NCBI GenBank assembly: GCA_016937215.1
Contig: JAFGWI010000027.1
Span: 1-59,555, forward strand
Length of the DNA stretch: 59,555 nt
Reading direction: 5' to 3'
From: Spirochaetales bacterium
GTDB lineage: Bacteria > Spirochaetota > Spirochaetia > SZUA-6 > JAFGRV01
Part shown: positions 29,713 to 38,061 of the stretch, one piece after another
How positions within the stretch are numbered: the first letter of the stretch is position 1
How the letters are laid out: each line of letters begins with the position of its first letter
The notes under the pieces: model-generated
Seen by the model: the letters and a program-made list of their open reading frames with translations, nothing else
The model's database searches: none
Told to the model about the DNA's origin: nothing
Translations under genes and position numbers: made by a program

Positions 29713-31014
29713 ATGATGAAACGAAGGATCCCCCTGTCCTTCCTGATGCTCTCAGCATTAATTTTATTTTCAAGCTGCAATCTAATAGTTGACGCGGTGA
29801 TAACCATACAGGATATGACCTCCCCTGCACCCAATTATATGGATACAGTTACACCCACCCCTGAGCCAAGCCCTGTAAGGCCGGTTCTCTATTCGCCTGG
29901 TATAGTTAATAATACTATGCCAAACTGGTCGTGGAGCACAAGCAACTCGGGAACAGGTCTGTTTCGCTACAAATTTGATGATTTTGATTTATCCTATGGT
30001 GCCACAGAAACAAACAGCATGTACTGCATGCCAGTATCGGCTTTTAGCGAAGGCAGTCATATTCTTTATCTTCAAGAAGAATTATCACCAGGAAATTGGT
30101 CCGAAACAGTATCAGGCGAAGCCATCATCGACTTGACAGCTCCTGCAACTGTCACCAGCAGAGATATGACAAGCGGCATGGATTTCATCATCGAAGGGTC
30201 CGCCTCGGATCTAAATGGCATCGCCTCTTACAACTGGAGTGTTTACAGTGGACCGGGTTATGCCTATTTTAGTGACAGCTACTCGCCCTCTACCATAGTA
30301 TCTTTCGATACTGACGGTAATTACACTCTAATGCTAACAGCCTGCGATTCAGCGGGAAACAGCAATAGCGATTATATTCAGCTAGTAAAGGATAGCTCAG
30401 CCCAGATGTATTATGCTTTTAACGGAAACTCAATGGATTCAAGCGGAAAGGGGCGTGATGCAAATCCTTTTTCCTCACCACTATTAACCTACGATCGTAA
30501 TGGTTATGGCAATTCAGCTTATGTTGTGGACATGGGTTATTTTATTGTTCCTCCGAGCTCACAACCGGATCTGTCAGCTGGTTTTACCATAGCCGCCTGG
30601 ATCAAACGCAACAATAACGGCGCTTCCACTTTCCAATGCATCATCGGCAATAATTACATAATTAATTTCGGCATAGGCATAAATTACCTATCCCAAAGAT
30701 TTTATATTTCAATCGGCGGACAGTCTTACAGCTTCTCTTCAAGTTATGATCCCACAGTCTATATTGATAATACTTGGCACCACTTTGCCGTAACCTTTAA
30801 CAACAGCATGAAAACCCTCGAACTTTATTATGATGGCTACCTGACAAGCAGCCTTTCCTGCCCAGCAACACTACCCCCCAACCCCACAGACAACCTGGGC
30901 ATTGGCAAGGACGGTAAAAATTCAGACAGTTTTGCCGGTGAAATTGACGACCTCTACATTTATGACCGCGTATTAAACTCATCAGAAATACATGACCTGT
31001 ATTTTAGGCCCTGA
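29713..31014 (+). CDS. lipoprotein with LamG (concanavalin-like) domain
   Basis: Lipobox ALILFSSC; C-terminal YAFNGNSMDSSGKGRDA..TWHHFAVTFNNSMKTLELYYDG..FAGEIDDLYIYDRVLNSSEI. Confidence 0.85.
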   Translation: MMKRRIPLSFLMLSALILFSSCNLIVDAVITIQDMTSPAPNYMDTVTPTPEPSPVRPVLYSPGIVNNTMPNWSWSTSNSGTGLFRYKFDDFDLSYGATETNSMYCMPVSAFSEGSHILYLQEELSPGNWSETVSGEAIIDLTAPATVTSRDMTSGMDFIIEGSASDLNGIASYNWSVYSGPGYAYFSDSYSPSTIVSFDTDGNYTLMLTACDSAGNSNSDYIQLVKDSSAQMYYAFNGNSMDSSGKGRDANPFSSPLLTYDRNGYGNSAYVVDMGYFIVPPSSQPDLSAGFTIAAWIKRNNNGASTFQCIIGNNYIINFGIGINYLSQRFYISIGGQSYSFSSSYDPTVYIDNTWHHFAVTFNNSMKTLELYYDGYLTSSLSCPATLPPNPTDNLGIGKDGKNSDSFAGEIDDLYIYDRVLNSSEIHDLYFRP

Positions 31015-31265
31015 TAGTGACAGACAGGGGCGCGGTAGTGGAAAAATAGCTATGCCATTACGGGCTTTGAAAAACTTTGTTTAAAATCTTTACCCTGTGC
31101 TGGCAGATATGCTGGCACAGGGAGCATAGCAGCTTTAATATCCCTATTCAGCCATAAATAACAAATATCCCGCATCCCGCAGTGAATTGAGGTAATTTCC
31201 TATATTATTTAGAGTTAAGTTATTGTGATCCCGAATTCAAGCACTAAAATCTCCGTTTCTTTTTC

Positions 31266-31306
31266 TCTATAATATAAGAAACTACTATTTTGTGCGGAAA
31301 GTGGGA
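31266..31306 (+). repeat. family D repeat copy D1 (TCTATAATATAAGAAACTACTATTTTGTGCGGAAAGTGGGA)
   Basis: About 41 nt closely matching the reverse complement of 50817-50858. Confidence 0.75.
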
Positions 31307-31377
31307 AAACATAGTTTACTCAGAAAATATGCTGGCTAAAAAATCAGCGAAACATCATAAAAATCAACCGTCCTGGG

Positions 31378-33144
31378 CTAACGCTTATACTTGTCCCGGA
31401 CCTGATAGCTATTGTGAAGCAGCTCCATGGCCCTGGGGCCAAGGGGTTCGCCCAGAAAATCCTTGTATAATTCCTTGATGCTTTCGTTTTCATGGCTGGA
31501 TCGGTTTTTTTTCATGCTGTCATCCTTGAAAAGCCCCTGGGCCCTTTTTATACGGATTTCATTGGTAATTGGCCAGGGCTGCCCGCCGCCGCCTACACAG
31601 CCTCCAGGGCAAGCCATCACCTCAATAAAATGATAAGGCAGAGGGGCCTTGTTCCTGATGGCATTTTTCACACCTTCAATGATAAACTCCACATTTTTCA
31701 GCCCATGAGCGACAGCCACCTTCAGTTCATGACTGCCTATGGAAATAGAAGTTTCCTTTATTCCCTCAAGCCCCTGTATTTCCTTAAGCCCCATCCGAGG
31801 CATTTCCGTGCCTGTCATGAAATAATGGGCCGTGCGAAGCGTTGCTTCCATCACACCGCCGGAGGCTCCAAAAATGGTACCAGCGCCAGAGTAATCGCCA
31901 AGGGGCGAATCAGCCACAGCCAGAAAATCCAGCTCGCTGAAAATAATCCCCGCCTGTTTAATCATGCGGATGAACTCACGGGATGTAATGGAAATATCCA
32001 CATCAAAATAACCGCTGGCTGCCATATACTCGTTTCTTCGGATTTCATATTTTTTTGAAGTGCAGGGCATAATGGAGACCACAACAATATTTGACGGGTC
32101 AATCCCCATTTTTTGGGCATAATAGGTTTTTGTCAAGGTTCCTAAAATAGCGTGGGGCGATTTACAGGAGGAGAAATAAGGAATCATGTCGCTGTAGAAT
32201 TTTTCCATGTAATCCACCCAGGAGGGGCAGCAAGTGGTGATCAAAGGAAGCCGCTCTTCATTTTCTTCCAAACGCTTTACAAGCTCACTAGCCTCTTCCA
32301 TCACCGTGACATCAGCTCCGAAATTAGTATCAAAAACCTTTTTAAAACCTATCTTGCGCAAGGCATCATAGATCTGACCAACCAAATTGGTTCCCACAGG
32401 ATAACCAAAAGCCGATCCAAGGGATGTCCTCACCGAAGGCGCGATCTGGGCAATACAGAATTTACCAGGATCACTCAAAGCCCGCCAAACACGGCCGGTA
32501 TCATCCTGTTCGTAAATCGCGCCAACAGGACAATGAGCCGAGCACTGACCGCATTTCACACAGGGCGAATCATCAAGTGAAATATCACCCGCTGGTGTCA
32601 TCAAGGTTGAGAGCCCCCGGTTTTTAAAGGTCAGGGCCCAGACATTCTGCTCTTCCTGGCATACCGTTAAACAGCGACCGCATTTGATGCACTTGCGGGA
32701 ATCAAGAACAATAGCGCCGGTGCTGCAGTCCTTGGGAACATCGGAAACCAATGCAGGCAAGGTTTTTTCACGGATACCAAAATCCTCAGCCAACTGCTGA
32801 AGCTCACAGGTCCCGTTACGACCGCAGGTAAGGCATTCATTGGGGTGGGTACTCAGAATCAACTCCAGCACTGTTCGGCGTGTCGCAATAATCTCCGGGT
32901 CGTTGGTGACAACATCCATTCCATCTTCAGCTGGGGTACAGCAGGCGCGAAGCAATTGGGAACGCCCGGCAACACGAACCACGCAGATCCCGCAAGCACC
33001 TGTTGCCACCAGATCAGGATGTTTACACAAGGTCGGAATATTCACCCTGGCCTTGATCGCGGCTTCCAAAATAGTGGCTCCCTGTACTACCTCAACTGAT
33101 TTATGATTAATCTTAAGGCATATCTTTGTGCTTTTATCTTTCAT
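31378..33144 (-). CDS. hndD: [FeFe]-hydrogenase catalytic subunit (HndD/HydA type)
   Basis: N-terminal 2Fe-2S and ferredoxin clusters; H-cluster motifs TTCCPSW, MPCTSKKYE, EVMACPGGCVGGGGQP. Confidence 0.95.
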   Translation of the reverse strand: MKDKSTKICLKINHKSVEVVQGATILEAAIKARVNIPTLCKHPDLVATGACGICVVRVAGRSQLLRACCTPAEDGMDVVTNDPEIIATRRTVLELILSTHPNECLTCGRNGTCELQQLAEDFGIREKTLPALVSDVPKDCSTGAIVLDSRKCIKCGRCLTVCQEEQNVWALTFKNRGLSTLMTPAGDISLDDSPCVKCGQCSAHCPVGAIYEQDDTGRVWRALSDPGKFCIAQIAPSVRTSLGSAFGYPVGTNLVGQIYDALRKIGFKKVFDTNFGADVTVMEEASELVKRLEENEERLPLITTCCPSWVDYMEKFYSDMIPYFSSCKSPHAILGTLTKTYYAQKMGIDPSNIVVVSIMPCTSKKYEIRRNEYMAASGYFDVDISITSREFIRMIKQAGIIFSELDFLAVADSPLGDYSGAGTIFGASGGVMEATLRTAHYFMTGTEMPRMGLKEIQGLEGIKETSISIGSHELKVAVAHGLKNVEFIIEGVKNAIRNKAPLPYHFIEVMACPGGCVGGGGQPWPITNEIRIKRAQGLFKDDSMKKNRSSHENESIKELYKDFLGEPLGPRAMELLHNSYQVRDKYKR

Positions 33145-34798
33145 GAGTATCTACTTCCCGGGTTGTTATGTATCCTTCAATTTCCTCTGGGAAATATTTC
33201 AGGGTCGAAAACACTGGATTAGCCGCAGCCTGTCCCAAACCACAGAGTGACGCATTTTTCATGGCCATGCAAAGACGTTCCAGCAATGCCAAATCATCAA
33301 GAGTGCCCCTTCCCTTTCGGATTTTCTTCAGCACCCCCAAAACCTGGGTACTCCCGATTCGGCAGGCAGCGCAGCGCCCGCAGGATTCGTCCACGGCAAA
33401 ATCAAGATAATATAAGAGCAAATCCAGAAGACTCACGGTTTGGTCAATAATTATAAATCCCCCTGAACCAATAAAAATCCCCAAGTCTCTGAGGCTTTCA
33501 TACTCAACCTTTACATCAAAGAAAGGAGGCGGTAAAATCCCTCCCGAAGGGCCGCCTATCTGAACGGCCTTGACCATAGTGCCGGTTTCAGCCACACCAG
33601 CCATGTGATAAACAATCCTTCCCAAAGAAATACCCATTGGCACCTCAATTAAACCCGAATTAAGCGCTGAACCTGTTATAGAAAAAACCTTGGTACCGCT
33701 GTTCCCCTCAGTACCGATAGCCCTGAACCAATCAGCTCCATTTCGAATAATGGGAGGAATATTTGCCAGGGTTTTGACATTATTTATCACCGTAGGCATA
33801 GTCCAAAGCCCTTTTACCGCGGGATAGGGCGGCCGGTGAGAGGGTGTGCCCCTCTTTCCTTCCATAGTGGCAATCAAGGCTGTTTCTTCACCGCAAACAA
33901 AGGTACCGGCACCCAATCTCACCTCGCAATCAAAGGAAAAATCGGTGCCTAAAATATTGTTGCCCAAAAGCTTCCAGTCCCGGGCTTGTTCTATGGCTTG
34001 CTCAATACGGCTGGCTGCCAAAGCGTATTCAGAACGAATAAAAACCCAGCCCTTAGCCGCGCCTACAGCAAAACCAGCAATAATGATGCCTTCTATCACT
34101 GAAAAGGGGTCAGATTCCATAAGGCTGCGATCAATATAAGCCCCGGGGTCGCCCTCATCTCCATTACAAATAATGTACTTTTCTGCGGCTTGCTGTTTAC
34201 GGGCAATGTCCCATTTGGCGGCTGTAGAAAAACCAGCCCCGCTTCGCCCTCTTAGGCCGCTTTTAGCCATCTCGCTTATCAAAGCTTCCGGGGTCATGGA
34301 GCTTAGCACCTTGACCAAGGCCATAAAGCCCTCTCGGGCAATATAAGACTGAATACGTGCAGGATCCACCTTACCGGTATTGGCCAAAACAATCTTCTTT
34401 TGTTCCGTAAAAAAAGGCAAATCCTGGGGAACAACAAACTGCTCAAGAAAATAGGGAAAGACAAAAGCGTCCTTTTGGCGAAAAACCTGAAGCACATATT
34501 CAAGAATGATCAAGCGAATCGTCAGGGAATCGATCTGCTTAAACAATACAGGCTCCCGGCCTTTCAGCTCGATGCGCACAAGAGGCCCCAGACTGCAAAG
34601 CCCCATGCAACCGGTGACAATCAATTTGATCCGGCCTGCAATATCATGGGAGGCAATACAATCGGTGATCGCCTGAATCACATCCTGACAGCCGGAACTC
34701 ACACACCCTGTTGACCCGCAGGTATAAATTATTCCGTCATACTTTTCCAGGTCACGGCATTCCTGTTCAGCGGTTTCACAGAGCCTTTCATAACTCAT
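33134..34798 (-). CDS. hndC: NADH/NADP-binding hydrogenase subunit (NuoF-like, HndC/HydB)
   Basis: GLRGRSGAGFSTAAKW, ICNGDEGDPGAYIDR, GAGTFVCGEETALIATMEGKRG, ESCGRCAACRIG; start placed at MSYERL. Confidence 0.95.
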   Translation of the reverse strand: MSYERLCETAEQECRDLEKYDGIIYTCGSTGCVSSGCQDVIQAITDCIASHDIAGRIKLIVTGCMGLCSLGPLVRIELKGREPVLFKQIDSLTIRLIILEYVLQVFRQKDAFVFPYFLEQFVVPQDLPFFTEQKKIVLANTGKVDPARIQSYIAREGFMALVKVLSSMTPEALISEMAKSGLRGRSGAGFSTAAKWDIARKQQAAEKYIICNGDEGDPGAYIDRSLMESDPFSVIEGIIIAGFAVGAAKGWVFIRSEYALAASRIEQAIEQARDWKLLGNNILGTDFSFDCEVRLGAGTFVCGEETALIATMEGKRGTPSHRPPYPAVKGLWTMPTVINNVKTLANIPPIIRNGADWFRAIGTEGNSGTKVFSITGSALNSGLIEVPMGISLGRIVYHMAGVAETGTMVKAVQIGGPSGGILPPPFFDVKVEYESLRDLGIFIGSGGFIIIDQTVSLLDLLLYYLDFAVDESCGRCAACRIGSTQVLGVLKKIRKGRGTLDDLALLERLCMAMKNASLCGLGQAAANPVFSTLKYFPEEIEGYITTREVDTHER

Positions 34799-35309
34799 CG
34801 ACGCTCTCCCTTGCCTCACCCTGCCACTCTGCAAGAATCTGCTTAATCTGGAGGGGATCCACCTTACTGTAAACCTTTCCATTTATCACCAGAGCCGGAG
34901 CCAAGGAACAGCAACCAATGCAACGCACATACTGCAAGTGAAAACGGCCGTCAGAAGTTGTCTCGCCAATATGGATACCCAACACCTTTTCAAGCTTTTT
35001 CAAGAGCTGCCCCGATCCCTTTAAATGGCAGGCCGTGCCCGTGCACACCGAAATCACCACATCACCCGGAGGGCTCAATTTGAAATAATTATTAAAAGTC
35101 AACACTTCATAAATTCTGGCCAAAGGAATATCCAGTGCTTCGGATATTTCCAGAGTGGATTCCCTTGAAATATAACCCCTGTTTTTCTGAATCTCATGAA
35201 GAGTCATAAGAAGAGGACTTTGTTTATTTTTCCATTTACCCAGAATCTCGCTGATGGCGCTGTTCTCCATGGCAAAAGGATTTCCAGGCCGGCCTTTTGT
35301 TTCAGCCAT
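34788..35309 (-). CDS. hndA: 2Fe-2S NuoE-like hydrogenase subunit (HndA/HydC)
   Basis: VCTGTACHLKGSGQLLKKLEK..VRCIGCCSLAPALVINGKVYSKV. Confidence 0.95.
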   Translation of the reverse strand: MAETKGRPGNPFAMENSAISEILGKWKNKQSPLLMTLHEIQKNRGYISRESTLEISEALDIPLARIYEVLTFNNYFKLSPPGDVVISVCTGTACHLKGSGQLLKKLEKVLGIHIGETTSDGRFHLQYVRCIGCCSLAPALVINGKVYSKVDPLQIKQILAEWQGEARESVDEL

Positions 35310-36463
35310 TACGCCCCCTCTCCCTGACTAACAGGATTTTCAAACAAATCCACCTGAAAGCTGCTGCCCTTGCCCTCTTCGCTTTCCAGGGCAATCTTAC
35401 CATGGTACAAATTGCTGATTTTCTGGAGAATCGACAAGCCCAGACCACTCCCGCTAATGGCATTGGTCTTCTCGTTTTTAATGCGGTAAAACTCGGTAAA
35501 AAGCTCTTCCTGATCCTCTTTGGACATACCAATACCCGTGTCACGAACCACGATGGTCAAATGATTCCCCCGTAACCCAAGACTCACATAAACATGCCCC
35601 TGGTCCACATTATATTTTACCGCGTTGGAAACAAGATTATTGAAAATAATCTCCATCTCCTGCTCATCAGATGTGAACATCAGCTTTTCCGGCGCGTCGA
35701 GGGCGATGGAAATCTGCCTTTCAGCAGCCACAACGCGATGGGTTTCCACAATTTCAGCAGCAAGGGCCGAAATATCCAGCTTCACAAGGTCACGTTTTTT
35801 GGAACCCGACTCAATACGCGTCAAATCGAGCATATCAAAAATCAGTTTGCGCATCCCCTCGATGCGTACCAGCGAGCGCTTTACCGGCTTTTCGTAAGCC
35901 CCTATGGAATCACCCATGATCTTGCCGTCAAGAAGATAAAGATAGGATTCAATCGCGGCCAAAGGAGCCTTTAATTCATGGGACAAAATGGATAAAAACT
36001 GAAAACGAATCTTCTTTTTTTCCTCCTCCAGTCGCCGGGCGTGACGGGCTGTAAGCAGATTGGTCCCAAGACGTGTCAAACTGAAGCAAAGCTCATCAGG
36101 AGTAAAAGGCTTAATCAGAAAATCGCCAGCCCCGTTCTTGATAGTGTTCACCATCACCTCAATATGGGTGAAATCGGAAATCACCACACAGACCAGTTCG
36201 GGCTGCAAGGTCTTGGCCTCCGCCATTACCCTTTCAGGATCCATGGACTCAGGATTATAACAGCAAATCAGAATATCACATTTCTCAACACCCAAAAAAT
36301 CACGGGTATGGGCCCAATTATCGGAAACCGAACAGGCAAAATCAGCCCTTAGCTTCAATTCAGGAATCACAATAAAATGGCCCTGAATCACACTTTCAAG
36401 CCCGCCGCGAATCTGTTCATTCTCGATAAAAACATGAAGATTCAAAATCGTTTTATCCAACAT
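35309..36463 (-). CDS. receiver-like domain plus histidine kinase, first gene of the hydrogenase operon
   Basis: HisKA FLSILSHELKAPLAAIESYLYLLDG; HATPase NNLVSNAVKYN..GSGLGLSILQKI; N-terminal REC-like fold with degenerate active site; stop overlaps the hndA start. Confidence 0.88.
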   Translation of the reverse strand: MLDKTILNLHVFIENEQIRGGLESVIQGHFIVIPELKLRADFACSVSDNWAHTRDFLGVEKCDILICCYNPESMDPERVMAEAKTLQPELVCVVISDFTHIEVMVNTIKNGAGDFLIKPFTPDELCFSLTRLGTNLLTARHARRLEEEKKKIRFQFLSILSHELKAPLAAIESYLYLLDGKIMGDSIGAYEKPVKRSLVRIEGMRKLIFDMLDLTRIESGSKKRDLVKLDISALAAEIVETHRVVAAERQISIALDAPEKLMFTSDEQEMEIIFNNLVSNAVKYNVDQGHVYVSLGLRGNHLTIVVRDTGIGMSKEDQEELFTEFYRIKNEKTNAISGSGLGLSILQKISNLYHGKIALESEEGKGSSFQVDLFENPVSQGEGA

Positions 36464-36535
36464 CAGTGAAATTATATTTTTTTTAGCCCTGCTGTGTCAA
36501 ATTGTTTCTATTTTTTTCCATTATATTAATGAAGG

Positions 36536-36730
36536 GGGCGTTGCCCGGAAACCTGGACCCTGTCCATTCAGCCTGATCAGCATCACCGCCCCACCCTACA
36601 CTTCGGTTCCGGGCCGGGCTTTTCAGGGCTCCGCTTTGCTCCGAAATCCTCGCCTGCCAATAAAGCAGGCTGCGGGTTTCAGGGTATTATTTTTGAAAAA
36701 ATAATACCCTGCCCTTACAATCCCTAACGC
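36536..36730 (-). repeat. family A structured repeat, copy A4
   Basis: Minus strand: GCGTTAGGGATTGTAAGGG-CAGGGTATTATTTTTTCAAAAATAATACCCTG-..-GCCTGCtttattgGCAGGC-..CGGAGCAAAGCGGAGC..AAAAGCCCGGCCC..GGGCAACGCCC. Confidence 0.9.
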
Positions 36731-36742
36731 ATTAGTATCAAG

Positions 36743-37381
36743 TCATTCAAGATAAGCACTACAGGCAATCCTGAACTCCTCCTGAGAAGAACGGAAGCCC
36801 TTTTCCTTTGGCAAAAAAGTCTTGTCAAAGTCCATTGCCCTTTGTGCATCCACATCATAAACATCACTGTGCTTTATTTTCCAGCTCTGCTTTTTCAACC
36901 ACCCCTTTTCAAGCTCAAGTGCCAGTAAAGCATAGGGAAATTTCCCTGTGGTGTCAGCAATATTCAGACTCTTTGACCCAACAAAGCCAAGTTTGCAGTA
37001 GTAATGGGGATGCCCGTAAATAACAATAAGTTTATGACCCATTTCAGCTGCTATTTTCAGCGAATGCCGAATCAATGCTGAGCCTATTCCCATCTTCTGG
37101 AATTCCGGTAAAACACTAACAGGGCCAAAACAGAGCACATCCCGACTATCCTGGTTTTCATTAATAAGCCAGGCTTTGGTGTACATGATGCTCCCCACAA
37201 TCTTGCCATTTAGCTCTGCCACAAAATCGAGCTCTTGAATAAAATCAGGATGCTGCCGCATTTCATGAACCAGATAATGCTCATCACAACCAGAAACATG
37301 AACATCCCAAAAGGCTTCGCGGGTAAGCTCTTCCACGGTTCGAAAATCTTGATCTTTTTCATGTCGTATATGAATATTCAT
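36743..37381 (-). CDS. GNAT family N-acetyltransferase
   Basis: GPVSVLPEFQKMGIGSALIRHSLKIAAEMGHKLIVIYGHPHYYCKLGF. Confidence 0.88.
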   Translation of the reverse strand: MNIHIRHEKDQDFRTVEELTREAFWDVHVSGCDEHYLVHEMRQHPDFIQELDFVAELNGKIVGSIMYTKAWLINENQDSRDVLCFGPVSVLPEFQKMGIGSALIRHSLKIAAEMGHKLIVIYGHPHYYCKLGFVGSKSLNIADTTGKFPYALLALELEKGWLKKQSWKIKHSDVYDVDAQRAMDFDKTFLPKEKGFRSSQEEFRIACSAYLE

Positions 37382-37696
37382 GATTAAGAATAATTGATAA
37401 TCTGATTTAAAACAATAGAAGTATTTTCAAAGAAGGACATATAGCCTAATCGGAAATAAAAACACTTTGATGTAAAAAATCCACAATAGAAAAAATGAGA
37501 CATAACCATCCCTAACGCGATAATCAAAAGAATAATCCTCAAATCCTTTAACACTTTTTCCTGAATTACAGGAGAAACAAATTTACTTTCCACCAAAACA
37601 CCCTGGAAGCCTCAAAAATTATCATTAAAAAAATTAAATAGTAAATCGAAACACTTATTGCGCTTTCGTTTTATCTCTGATAATACCTTCATTAAG

Positions 37697-37726
37697 TTTC
37701 GTTATATTTCGATAAATTTCGATAAA
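37697..37726 (+). promoter_or_regulatory. three tandem 10-bp repeats TTTCGTTATA/TTTCGATAAA/TTTCGATAAA upstream of a TATAAT (-10 at 37753-37758)
   Basis: TTTCG at 37697, 37707 and 37717, exactly 10 bp apart; GCTATAATATTAG downstream. Confidence 0.5.
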
Positions 37727-37860
37727 TGACTTTTTTATTTTTGTTTTCATGCTATAATATTAGAAGAAAAAAACAATTTTAAGAAAAGGAGGTTTTATTT
37801 TATTTCACTTTTGGTAAATATTTTTTTATCTGAATATACCCTTCAAATTCAGATAAAGCT

Positions 37861-37992
37861 ATGAGAAAGCATTTTATCAAAAGGGCTATCATGAAAGCCG
37901 TAAAAATCCCGACTTTCAGATTAGCCATAACATCAAAAAAAGCACGATGGAATCAATTAAAAGAAAAACAAAAAAAACAAAAGCCCTTTTAA
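37861..37992 (+). CDS. possible 43-aa strongly basic small protein (MRKHFIKRAIMKAVKIPTFRLAITSKKARWNQLKEKQKKQKPF)
   Basis: Open frame in the leader of the CE15 gene; below the ORF-track length cutoff; weak RBS. Confidence 0.3.
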   Translation: MRKHFIKRAIMKAVKIPTFRLAITSKKARWNQLKEKQKKQKPF

Positions 37993-38061
37993 TTTCAAAC
38001 ATTTCATCGCGCTGGCCTACTCATTAGTAAAAGTAATTTAAATGGAAAAGGAGTAATACCA

